64,000 nucleotides of DNA from Semisulcospira habei (Eukaryota; Mollusca; Gastropoda; Semisulcospiridae): the NCBI GenBank assembly GCA_036245525.1, contig BTPG01000005.1, positions 122,413,078 to 122,477,077 on the forward strand. Direction: 5' to 3'. The position numbers and the translations under genes were made by a program. Below are positions 21,463-30,846 of the stretch, in pieces. Within the stretch, counting starts at the first letter, position 1, and every line of letters begins with the position of its first letter. The notes beneath the pieces were generated by a model. It saw only the letters and a program-made list of their open reading frames with translations. It did not search any database and was not told the origin of the DNA.

Positions 21463-22005
21463 CACATACTACCCGTGAGCCATGTAATGATGCTCTGCGT
21501 TTGTCAAACTACTCAAGTTTCACTTTTGTACAAATTGCAGCAACTTGTCGTTGGGCATGCAAATGTTATGGATGTGACGGAGTGCAAGTAGGTTCATTAT
21601 ACTGCGTGGTTCGTCTGCACATTTTTCGAATTCATCATATATTTTTTTCACGCACTGCAAGCCGCGCCAAAATATGATGCATTTATTTTTCTTCCGTCGT
21701 AAATCTTATTTCTTTTAAACAAGGTCACATTCTTCTGAACGGAGAAATATTCTCTCCGACGCCAAACTTCAAGTTAGTATGTGAAGGGGGGAACAGGGTG
21801 AAATCTTGGCACGTGGTGGTTGTATTTTGTTTTTTTTGTATGACTCGTGACGGAACCTTTTTTTTTTTTTTTTAGTGATCTGGTACTCGTACAATAACAT
21901 ATTCGCTAATCGGGATGTAGTCAATCGTTATTTGTATGATTTATGGATGATAAAACGAAACGTCGTCAAAAGGAGCAGGTTTTAAAAAAATTATTGTTCG
22001 CAATG
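21463..22005. other. Stretch with nothing recognised
   Basis: Contains a T run at 21859-21874. No recognised gene or element. Confidence 0.4.
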
Positions 22006-22935
22006 TGTATAATGTTCACTGTCAATGTGAACAATTGACCTTCTCTGTCTACTATCAACGTGAACAACTTACCTCGTCTGTTCACTTTGATTCAATTTGA
22101 ACAACGTAATCTTCCGTTCACTGTTAATGTGAGCAATATTTATCTCTTCAAAATCTGTTCGCCGTTAATGCGAACTATATATACCTCTTCTGTTTATTGT
22201 GAATGTGAACAGTTTACCACTTCTGTCCACTGTCAATGTCAAAACTTTACCTCATCTGCTCAAAGACTTCTTCAGCTTGAAAATGTACTTCATCTGTTCA
22301 CTGTAAACGAAGACACGTTATTTTGAAAAAATATTCTTCTGTTTACTGTAAACAAAGACATCAATGTCAATGCGAGAACATTTAATTCTTCTGTTAACTG
22401 TAAACGAAGACATCGTCTAAGTGAAAACTTTACTTCTTCTGTTTACTGTAAACAAAGACTTCGTCCATACGAAAACATTTACTTCTTCTGTTTACTGTAA
22501 ACAAAAACTTCGTCAATGTGAAACATTTACCTCTTCTGGGTCACTTTTAACAAAAACTTCGTCTCTGTGAAAACACTTACTGCTTCTGTTCACTGTAAAC
22601 AAAGACATCGTCTATGTGAAAACATTTACTTCTCCTGCTCACTGCAAGCAAAGACTTCGTCAATGTGAAAAATGTACGTCTTCAGTTCACTGTAAACAAA
22701 GACTTCGTCAATGTGAAAACATTTACTCCTTCTGTTCACTGTGAACAAAGACTTCGTCAATGTGAAAACATTTACTTCTTCTGTTCACTGTGAACAAAGA
22801 CTTCGTCAATGTGAAAACATTTACTTCTTCTGTTCACTGTGAACAAAGACTTCGTCAATGTGAAAACATTTACTTCTTCTGTTCATTGTCAAAGAAGACG
22901 AAGTCTTCTTTGACAGTGAACAGAAGAAGTAAATA
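22006..22935 (+). repeat. 49-bp satellite array ending in an inverted unit
   Basis: The unit is ACTTCTTCTGTTCACTGTGA + ACAAAGACTTCGTCAATGTG + AAAACATTT. Copies are nearly identical from about 22680 to 22870 and increasingly diverged towards 22006. The last unit is inverted: 22875-22930 forms a stem TTCTTCTGTTCATTGTCAAA / TTTGACAGTGAACAGAAGAA. The gradient suggests growth at the right edge. Confidence 0.9.
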
Positions 22936-23351
22936 CTGCACGGTAATACACGACGCGTAAATAATTTCATTACAGGCCAGCGTGAAACCGTGACATCAGT
23001 CCCACTATCACCCCCCCCCCAACCCCACCCCTCCTTCATATCACCCCCCGCTTTCCGCACACACATATAACTCACAGCTGTGTACATAGAGTCTCGCGTG
23101 TATCTATTTAGCTGTGTCGTTAGTCCGTGTTTATTCTTCAATTACAAGATTTTTCTTGACTATGTAATAACCGACGCAAAGAGTTTTCTGTTTGTTTACC
23201 TGTTGGAGAGCCAGTACATTTTAGTCAGAAATTTCTCCGCTGCGACCCTCTACAACGACAGTGTAGCGGCGAATCCTCTTCAGCTGCGACAGGCATAGAA
23301 GTCTCATTCACCTTGCTGGCTGCCTGTCAGCGGCGGTAAGGAGGTGATTTC

Positions 23352-23417
23352 GTGCTGGTTTTAGATGGTTGACCTTGCGGATGTGCGCAGCATGGTCGAC
23401 AGTCACAAACCAGCACA
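23352..23417. repeat. Pal-F palindrome, diverged
   Basis: GTGCTGGTTTTAGATGGTTG pairs with a right arm GACAGTCACAAACCAGCAC. Confidence 0.65.
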
Positions 23418-23472
23418 TCGGTTGAGAGTCGTTGAGTCCAAGAACACATGCCAGCACACACGTTTAGTTTCG

Positions 23473-23590
23473 AATCATTCAAGGGCGCCCCGCATCAATA
23501 GCTGTAGGAGTGTCAAGCAGCGTTGACGGCGACGGCAACGCTGTAAGACGCTCCCGCAGCTATTGATGCCGGGCACCTTGAATGAGTTTC
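23473..23590. repeat. Pal-K long hairpin, single copy
   Basis: CATTCAAGG, GCATCAATAGCTG, GGAG and GCAGCGTTG pair in order with CAACGCTG, CTCC, CAGCTATTGATGC and CCTTGAATG, with small mismatched bubbles. Arms are about 50 bp with a loop of about 10. Confidence 0.8.
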
Positions 23591-24206
23591 TCATGATGAA
23601 GAGGAAATAAGGTGCATTTTACTCTGTGGCTGCAGTGTAAATTTCACACGCAAAACGCTTTCAACACCGGCAACAGGAACAAATTCACTTTCAGTAATGT
23701 AGCGGCACTTCCTCATTTTTATTGGTGCTCTTCAAATGACGGAAGTAGTACGTCATCTTAAGTTTTAGTTCTTATACGTATATGTATGAATTGAAAACAT
23801 AGTCTTGAAGCGCAACTAACATTCTATGAACTCTTACGTGGAAAAATGACCTCTAAATGACCCCAACTCTCCTCTTTCCCGAGGGGGCAGAACACATCAT
23901 TGCGAATGTCCAAATTATTCAGTTTCTACGGTGGCTTTTGTTTATGTGTGTCACATAACGGGATGGTTAGGTTCAGTTCATGTTCAGTTTTCGCAGGTAG
24001 AATTCTTAGTATATTCGGCGGGTTTTAACATCTACTAACGCACAGATTCGCAAGCAGGCTCCCATTAAATACGAGCCCATTAGGTCTGCGTCAGCCACAG
24101 TCGACCAACAGCGGTCGACATCGGCGCGATGACCTTCTACACAAAGGACTGTCTCTGTGTGTACAAGGTAATTACCTGCTACCTGTGTTGGTCAGACAAA
24201 AAGCGG
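23591..24206. other. Stretch with nothing recognised
   Basis: No gene, tandem repeat or strong palindrome found. Confidence 0.4.
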
Positions 24207-24372
24207 TTGGTTGGTTAGTTCGGGTTTAACGTCCACAGCACCCAGGTGATCATGGACGGCCCTGACGGGCGGGTTATGGGGGACAGGGAATTCTATTGCC
24301 TATGGAGTACGACCTGAACACTGATCAACTCAGGCGCACTCCAACTGTGCCACTTTGATTTACCAGGACCTT
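24207..24372 (+). repeat. Rep-X, copy 1
   Basis: GTTCGGGTTTAACGTCCACA ... GACGGCCCTGACGGGCG ... TATTGCCTATGGAGTACGAC ... CTGAACACTGATCAA ... GTGCCACTTTGATTTACCAG. The same sequence, inverted, lies at 28087-28455. Probably a SINE or similar interspersed repeat; no clear pol III head was seen. Confidence 0.75.
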
Positions 24373-24481
24373 TCAACGGAAATGCTATTGAACAAATCCG
24401 TTTTTCCCCCCTGGATACAAAAAGCGATGCTTCGCCGGGTTTTTGTGGCCGGTTTGTGATAGCAATTTTCATACACGAGTC

Positions 24482-24704
24482 ATAACACCTTCACTGCCAG
24501 TGGATACAAATCTGATTGTATTTTTTGAAATCTTTGTTAATCCAACGCAAATGATCCGCGGCCATCAGAGGAAAATGAGTGCGAAGTGGTTACAGCAAGA
24601 GGTGTAGATCCTTATGAGCCCCCGCGACTGCGGGGGCTCATGAGGATCTACACCTCTTGCCGCTTGGTGGCGTTCAGCTTTTCTCGGCAGTGAATTGCCG
24701 GTTA
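24482..24704. mobile_element. Pal-A MITE, complete
   Basis: Left CACCTTCACTGCCAGTGG, right TTCTCGGCAGTGAATTGCCG then GTTAA. The hairpin 24595-24660 has GCAAGAGGTGTAGATCC matched by GGATCTACACCTCTTGC; TGTAG/CTACA is mirrored. Confidence 0.85.
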
Positions 24705-24912
24705 ACTTGAATCAGAAAAGTACCCGATGGTTGGGTATTTTAATTTTGAAATGCACCAAATCCTTTAGAAGTCCCAAAAGCTGAAGTCAGCAATCAACGT
24801 GACTGAGTTCCTATGTATCTTTGGTAGAGTTGGTATCTTCTCCCGCTGGCTTGGTCTTTCGTTTCAGTCGGTGGGAGAAGGCCTCTATCGCTATATAAAC
24901 TTATGCCTCTCG

Positions 24913-25046
24913 TATACTGACGAGGAAAAGAAATGCGGCATTTTTTTGGAATCATCGGAAACACTGAAATGCGACATTTTTGGAATCAGTGTTCAGTGTT
25001 TCCGATGATTCCCAAAAATGTCGCATTTCTTTTGCTCGTCAGTATA
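24913..25046. mobile_element. Pal-D MITE, long version
   Basis: TATACTGACGAGGAAAAG at the left and CTTTTGCTCGTCAGTATA at the right. The inner stem is partly duplicated (GGAATCATCGGAAACACTGA, then AAATGCGACATTTTTGG again). Confidence 0.85.
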
Positions 25047-25376
25047 TAATATGGGCGAGCCTCATGAACTCAAAAAGTATTTCCCCCAACGTCTAATTGT
25101 AAGGTAACTTTTTATAGAAAACATTTATAAATCTGAGTTTAACACAAAAAAGAAAAAAAAAAAAGATTTATTTCTTGGACTAACTCGTATATGTATGACA
25201 CTGTATAATGCAAAGTGTCGCATTTCTTTTGCTCGTCAGTATATAATATGAGCGAGCCTCATGAACGCAAAACGACCTTTCCCCCACGCCTAATTGTAAG
25301 GAAACTTTGATTAGAAGCATCTATGAATCTGTTGTTTTCCTTCCTGTAAGGACACGTATGACAATGTACGATACGA
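25019..25376 (+). repeat. 197-bp tandem duplication including a Pal-D end
   Basis: TGTCGCATTTCTTTTGCTCG begins at 25019 and again at 25216. Each is followed by GAGCGAGCCTCATGAAC (or GGGCG...), TTTCCCCCA, GTCTAATTGTAAGG and a GTATGACA segment. The duplication breakpoint lies inside Pal-D, leaving a lone right arm at 25216-25247. Confidence 0.8.
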
Positions 25377-25739
25377 TACATAGCTTAGTGGAACCAAATT
25401 CTGGTGCAATATTACGACTGGTTTGTCGAGCAATGACACGGCTCAGGTGAATCTGTTCACACTTTATTTGGAAATATCTGTAGTCAGTAAATAAAGATGA
25501 TATTCTGAACTAATCAACCTGGCAGGAAGGCAATGGCCACATTAAATTTAGATAGTGTCCTAACTTTTGACCATAGCTCATAAACATAGACGTTCCGTGG
25601 TGAATCGTCGGAAAGATGTAATACCTCATACCCTAAAAGCCCCCACTAAATGTTCTTCCCTTTAGAGCGGTCCAAACTTTCACACACAATACCCATTGTC
25701 ATTATCTCTAGACAGGTCACACATTCTAGAGGAAATAAA

Positions 25740-25740
<1 letters not shown>

Positions 25741-25784
<44 letters not shown>
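25741..25784. repeat. Poly-T tract
   Basis: 44 consecutive T. Confidence 0.95.
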
Positions 25785-25958
25785 CATTTTTAGTTCAGGG
25801 TGCGATGTAATAATAACATGTCATACTGGAACTCTATTGTTATTCGCTCTAGAGAGGTCAAACATTTATAGAAGGAATGACAGTAGTTTTTCAGTGCGCG
25901 ATATACTACACATCGAGGCCTCAAAATCTCACTGTCATTCAATTCACTCCATCCAGTA

Positions 25959-26150
25959 ACCCTTTTCTTTCTGATACATTACTGCTTGAAATAAATTTGA
26001 CTGTAATAGTTCACGGGTTGTGCCAAAATAGCTTGGCACCTGAGGCGCCAAGCTATTCTGGCACCACCCGTGAACTAAAATGTTTGATCTGTAATGCAAC
26101 CTTCATAGGACAATGAGCAATTAAAAAAATCCAGCCTCAGGATGTAATGG
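25959..26150. mobile_element. Pal-B MITE, B' subtype, first of duplicated pair
   Basis: AACCCTTTTCTTTCTGAT left, GGATGTAATGGATTAA right. The hairpin 26005-26077 pairs ATAGTTCACGGGTTGTGCC with GGCACCACCCGTGAACTA; CACGGG/CCCGTG is mirrored. Confidence 0.8.
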
Positions 26151-26213
26151 ATTAAAGGGAATGCCCACTGGGTTTTGAGGACGCGGCACTGTCATTCAAT
26201 TCACTTCATCCAA

Positions 26214-26404
26214 TAACCCCTCTTTTTCTCCTGATTGCTTGAAATAAATTTGACTGATAGTTCATGGGTGGTGCCGGAATAGCTTGGCGTCTGAGGCGCC
26301 AAGCTATTCTGGCACAACCCGTGAACTAAAAATGTTTGATATGTAATGTAGCCTTCATAGGACAATGAGCAATTAAAAAAATCAGCCTCAGGATGTAATG
26401 GGTT
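26214..26404. mobile_element. Pal-B MITE, B' subtype, second of duplicated pair
   Basis: AACCCCTCTTTTTCTCCTGA left, GGATGTAATGGGTTAA right. The hairpin has ATAGTTCATGGGTGGTGCC against GGCACAACCCGTGAACTA; here the arms no longer match at one site, unlike the first copy. Confidence 0.8.
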
Positions 26405-26830
26405 AAAGGAAATGCCTACTGGGATTTTGAGGCCTCGAAGCATAACCGAGCTCCCCAGTGCCTCAAGGGATGAAAATATTTCTTCCACAATGTTCATAAG
26501 ATTGACAGCCATCAAGCAATTCACCCCCCCGAAAACCGCTGTGCACGTGTATGTATGTGTACCCTCTCGCCCGCGAAGATAAATATTCAAACCTTCGCGA
26601 TGTCAATACTGAGTATTACCGTAATTGGTTTATCATAAATGCCTGCTGATCCTTTTGACGGGTGAAGATCAAGAAGTTGACATTGTGCGGTCTTGTATAA
26701 GCACACGTGTGTGATAAATAGCCATACGCCACCTCGATCAGAGTGATACGCACCCTATAGCGCACTCTTTAATTTATGACTCATTTCCCGTCTCTATGGT
26801 CTTTCTGTGTTCGCCCCTTCCTTGCCACCA
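26405..26830. other. Stretch with nothing recognised
   Basis: No recognised gene or element beyond the end of the tandem duplication. Confidence 0.4.
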
Positions 26831-26932
26831 TACGTCCACTGTACGTACATTTTTATTTCTTTTGAAATCTTGGTTCATTCAACGACCAAAAGCCATCACC
26901 GTTCAAGAAACATGGATAGAAATTTCTTCTCA

Positions 26933-26998
26933 GCAAGAGGCATAGATCCTCATGAGCCCCCGCTGTCGCGGGGGCTCATGCGGATCTATGTCTCTTGC
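26933..26998. mobile_element. Pal-A hairpin with right terminus
   Basis: GCAAGAGGCATAGATCCTCA and TGCGGATCTATGTCTCTTGC. The right end CACGGCAGTGAAATGGTAA lies at 27027-27045. Confidence 0.85.
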
Positions 26999-27412
26999 AG
27001 TTGGATCACGTTGGATCACTTTTTTCACGGCAGTGAAATGGTAAAAGTTGTCGCTGCTTATTGATTTTGTCCGTGTCTCATTCATTAAAAAATATATCGT
27101 TGCTACTGTTTGGCTGGTTTCTTTTGGTTTAGTTTTTTTGGTCTTTCAGTGTTTTTGCAATGCTTTTCCGGATAATTTATCTTCACTAGGACGTCACGCA
27201 AATATCGCTGAGTATTTCACACTTACGTTCACTTTCAGTACGAAATAACTGGCGACAAATACCGGCAGAACGAGAGATCGTTCAAAATACAAATTTGACG
27301 ATATTGTCTTTGTATTTTTCACAGTTTGAATTGTGCACCCCTACCCGGCGGTAGAGCAGACTTTACAAACACCTCGGTCAACATAAGCCGACAGCACAGG
27401 TCCTTGGGGATC

Positions 27413-27502
27413 CCCAGTAAGCAAAAGACCCTTGGGCCCGCCCACATCCGTGCGCGGGCCCACTGCTGCCGACGTCGGCCCGAGGAAATTTTGCTTACTG
27501 GG
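27413..27502. mobile_element. Pal-E MITE
   Basis: CCCAGTAAGCAAAAGACCC and AGGAAATTTTGCTTACTGGG around GGGCCCGCCC / GTGCGCGGGCC. Confidence 0.85.
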
Positions 27503-27658
27503 CAATTTGGCGTGGGTGTACTGCACTTTAAGTCCGGCTACTTCCTATTTTCGAGGAAAATGACTACAATTTTGATCGGGCTTGTGTTCGCAAGTACATG
27601 TAGTATACTAGGCGCGTGTGCTTGTATGTAATTTGTGGACATTTCAGCGAAAACCGGC

Positions 27659-27710
27659 CGTTAACGTGTATAGCTAGGAAACGCTATAGTCCAGTATACA
27701 CGGTAAACGG
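27659..27710. repeat. Small palindrome
   Basis: CCGTTAACGTGTATA pairs with TATACACGGTAAACGG; loop of about 20 bp. Single copy in the window. Confidence 0.5.
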
Positions 27711-27875
27711 GGGTCGGAGGACCCAAGAATTATAGAGTAGCCGCAGTGTTACTGAATAACTAAAGGAATTTCTCATTTTGCACAAGATCCTAATGTCCGT
27801 TAGTGAAGATGCAATGGCGACCCACATTTGACTGCACTAAGAAACATAGACTAGGCCATACTTCTCATGACCATA

Positions 27876-27981
27876 TATACTGACGAGCAAACGAAATGCG
27901 ACATTGTTCCAATCATACCGAACTCTGACTTGTTTCCGGACGATTCGAATGATATCTCATTTCTTTTGCTCGTCAGTATAA
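27876..27981. mobile_element. Pal-D MITE
   Basis: TATACTGACGAGCAAACG and CTTTTGCTCGTCAGTATA, with a partly decayed inner stem. Confidence 0.85.
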
Positions 27982-28086
27982 TTATGTAATAACGCTGTCT
28001 TGATTTAGCAAAAAGACCATAATAATATATCCATTTTTGTGAACAGCGAGATTTGCAATGCGATGACGGACATAGCGTGTTCGTTA

Positions 28087-28455
28087 TAAGGTCCTGGTAA
28101 ATTCAAGTGGCACAGTTGCAGTGCGGCCGAATTGATCAGTGTTCAGGTCGTACTCCATAGGCAATAGCTATCCCTGTCTTTCATAACGCGCCCGCTAGGG
28201 CCGTCCGTGATTACCTCGTTGCCGCGGACGTTAACATTCTGCCCGCGACACACCACAGCAAGATATGGCTCGATCATGATAGTTCAAGGGTGATGGCAGA
28301 ATACCTTGGCGCCTATAGGCGCCAAGCTTCTCTGCACCACTCTTGAACGATCATGTTCGGTCTGTCTCCTGAATTGTAATGCAGTCCTCAGAGGAGAAAT
28401 TCAAAATGTGGGTATTTCGTACCTCGGGCGCAATGAGTTAAACCCCGAACTAACA
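28087..28455 (-). repeat. Rep-X, copy 2, split by Pal-B
   Basis: Inverted match to 24207-24372: GGTCCTGGTAAATTCAAGTG, GATCAGTGTTCAGGTCGTAC, TCCATAGGCAATAG, GGGCCGTCCGTGATTACCTC. It is interrupted at its TTAA by Pal-B and resumes at 28438 with TTAAACCCCGAACTAAC. Confidence 0.8.
28235..28437. mobile_element. Pal-B MITE inserted in Rep-X, TTAA on both sides
   Basis: TTAA at 28231-28234 and 28438-28441. Left CATTCTGCCCGCGACACACC, right CCTCGGGCGCAATGAG. The hairpin 28262-28353 centres on CTTGGCGCCTATAGGCGCCAAG. It shares its tail with the copy at 5657-5854. Confidence 0.9.
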
Positions 28456-28749
28456 ACAAGAATTGAAGATGCAATGAAAATCAACTCTTCTTTTTTCCCC
28501 CACAAAATTAGACGCACTTGTTGTTAATTTTTTTTTGTGTGGGTCAAATGAGGGCAGCGCCGCTTTCCAAGCAATATCATATTATAGTCACAAATTTGGT
28601 TTTCATAAAGGCCCCTTGCGTATTGTAAGGCGCACGAAGACTGCAACGTCTACGAGGCTCATGCATATCTGAGTCTGATGGAAGAGATCCGCTTGAAAAC
28701 TTAAGCATTTGTTTGTTGCCGAGAAATAAATAGTGAACACGATCCAACT

Positions 28750-28816
28750 GCAAGAGGCATAGATCTTCATGAGCCCCCGCAGTGGCGGGGGACTCATGAG
28801 GATCTATGCCTCTTGC
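28750..28816. mobile_element. Pal-A hairpin with right spacer
   Basis: GCAAGAGGCATAGATCTTCA and TGAGGATCTATGCCTCTTGC. Followed by GGACGGTTGGGACTCTTTGG and TTAACAAAG, the standard right spacer, whose own TTAA is the nested insertion site used at 48325. Confidence 0.85.
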
Positions 28817-29137
28817 TGACAACACTCTGCATCCGCGATCCTTGGACGGTTGGGACTCTTTGGTGTCCAATTAACAAAGATTTTTAGAAACAGAAACTTC
28901 GTCAACCGGTTTCAGCTGTAAAGCCCAGCGTATCACAACCGAACAGCTACAGTTGTTCGCTGCCCTCCAAAATTAAAAAAACTAAAATTAAAAAAAAAAC
29001 AACCCTGTTTTAAAACGGATAATCGTTTTTTCATGGAAGTGGTTGACACTTATCTGACGGAGGGTTACATTCTTGCGGTACACACAGGATGCCCTCTGAC
29101 CCTTGGCACTAGGGAACACGGATACAAATTAGAATAA

Positions 29138-29204
29138 GTAAGAGGCATAGATCCTCACGAGCCCCCGCTACCAGCGGGGGCTCATGAGGATCTACACCTC
29201 TTGC
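29138..29204. mobile_element. Pal-A hairpin
   Basis: GTAAGAGGCATAGATCCTCA and TGAGGATCTACACCTCTTGC around CGAGCCCCCGCTACCAGCGGG. Confidence 0.85.
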
Positions 29205-29499
29205 AGATGTTGTTTTCAGTTTACACTACTGTTTCAGAAAGGTTGAGAAACGAGGACTGTCCTAGTTAAGAACAACCTTTCGAAACCTGTAAAAAGCTTC
29301 TTGGTGCATAGTTTTATCATTCAAATTGAAAAGAGAGGGATATTCTTTATTTTAATAAGTCGTTCAAGGAAATTTGGGCTACGTTCCTCGGTGCAAGTGT
29401 GTCATTACGGTGTATCATCAGTATGGGCATGTCTCTTTTGTTCGATACCTTGCTTGTGTGATGTACATATTTCTTTTCTGTGACAGACTATTTATTAAT

Positions 29500-29620
29500 G
29501 AAATTGGTTGGTTGGTTGGTTGGTGTTGTGACTGGTTGGTTGGTTGGTGGGTTCGTGGACTGATTGATTGATTGATTGACTGACTGACTTACTGATTGAT
29601 TGATTGATTGATTGATTGAC

Positions 29621-29675
<55 letters not shown>

Positions 29676-29685
29676 GTGATAATGA
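29500..29685. repeat. (GGTT)n and (GATT)n tetranucleotide repeats
   Basis: TTGGTTGG units at 29503-29547 pass into TTGATTGA units at 29560-29678. Confidence 0.9.
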
Positions 29686-29921
29686 TATTATTTAATTGTC
29701 ACATTCTACTCGCCTTCTCCTCCTTGTTTGTCCATCTGTCTGTTTCTGCGGGTCTGTTTTTATTCGGTTTTTTTTGTTGTTGTTGTTGAGTTCTTTAGTT
29801 TTGACTGACAGTGTTATTGTAGTATGCTTCGGGTTTGCTGATTTGCAGTTGCAGTCACTTGACACCTTTAATGGTGTATCAGTTTCGATGGCAAGTACTT
29901 TTACAACACTTTTCGTAGACT

Positions 29922-30109
29922 TTAACCCCTTGACTGTCGAGAACACGTTAACATGAATCCAGCTACAAGAGACATAAATCCTCATGAGCCCCCGTCTTGC
30001 TGACGAAACTTTGATGGCCTCTTCCGGATGTCCGAGGCTCTCTTGGCGCTGAATTAACCAAGATTTGCAGGAACGCAACCTTCGTCAACTTACAGAGAAG
30101 GGGCTAACA
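29922..30109. mobile_element. Pal-A MITE, right hairpin arm deleted
   Basis: TAACCCCTTGACTGTCGAG left, AGAGAAGGGGCTAAC right. Only the left arm remains (ACAAGAGACATAAATCCTCA...CCCCCG), joined to the right spacer (CTCTTGGCGCTGAATTAACC). Confidence 0.75.
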
Positions 30110-30321
30110 ATCAAACTTTCAGGAAAACAAACTGAACCTACTACACGTGTGTAGGTATGTGACATTAGGCATGACGGCTCCACCTGCAAGATAAAGAAAA
30201 CAAAACAAAACAAAAAGAAACCACCGGCATATATTCAATGAATATCCTCAAGTTCAAACGCCCCTGAGGTGTGCACACTCGTATATCTTACTGCTTTATA
30301 TTGTTGACTTTTATTGTTTCA

Positions 30322-30365
30322 CCCTGTGACTGTCAGCAGCGCTGTTTGTAGGGATCACCTCCACA

Positions 30366-30457
<92 letters not shown>

Positions 30458-30502
30458 AACAAACAAACAAAAAATGCTCTACCGACACCGCCAAAAGGCT
30501 CG
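30322..30502. mobile_element. Pal-C MITE with (CA)n grown in its centre
   Basis: The left arm CACCCTGTGACTGTCAGCAG+CGCTGTTTGTAGGGATCACC is followed by (CA)n and then CTCTACCGACACCGCCAAAAGG, the right arm. The copy at 63644-63728 has ATCACCTCCACAAAAGG at the same place. Confidence 0.7.
30360..30455. repeat. (CA)n microsatellite
   Basis: About 45 CA units inside Pal-C. Confidence 0.95.
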
Positions 30503-30530
30503 TAATGCCACTAACAACCAATCGAGTTAT

Positions 30531-30608
30531 GCAGAGAAATGCGGCATTTTTGGAATCATCGGAAACACTGATTCCAAAAATGTCGCATTTCTTTTGATCG
30601 TCAGTATA
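30531..30608. mobile_element. Pal-D MITE
   Basis: AGAGAAATGCGGCATTTTTG with right arm AAAAATGTCGCATTTCTTTTG+ATCGTCAGTATA; the left outer arm is decayed. Inner stem GGAATCATCGGAAACACTGA. Confidence 0.8.
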
Positions 30609-30846
30609 TGTTGTACAGTTACCTGTATAGACACATGTTATTAGCACTTCGTACGTCATTGGGGATTGGCGGCTTTTTCAGAGAGGCTTAAATTGACAGA
30701 GAGGTCAGAGTTGAGTAGTGGAGCGCGTTAAATTTTCTATCTTTTAACGCAGTCGTAGATTAAAGCCCCGAGACCTCCTTAACTTAAGAGAAGATGTCAG
30801 TTAAATCTGGCTGTTGCTTTCATGTCCGAATCTTACGTGGTTGATG

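Larger units (their letters stand above)
25931..26440 (+). repeat. 257-bp tandem duplication of a Pal-B copy with flanks
   Basis: ACTGTCATTCAATTCACT occurs at 25931 and 26188, and CACTGGG(A)TTTTGAGG follows each Pal-B copy. The duplicated unit therefore includes the MITE and host flank; it is not two independent insertions. Confidence 0.85.
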
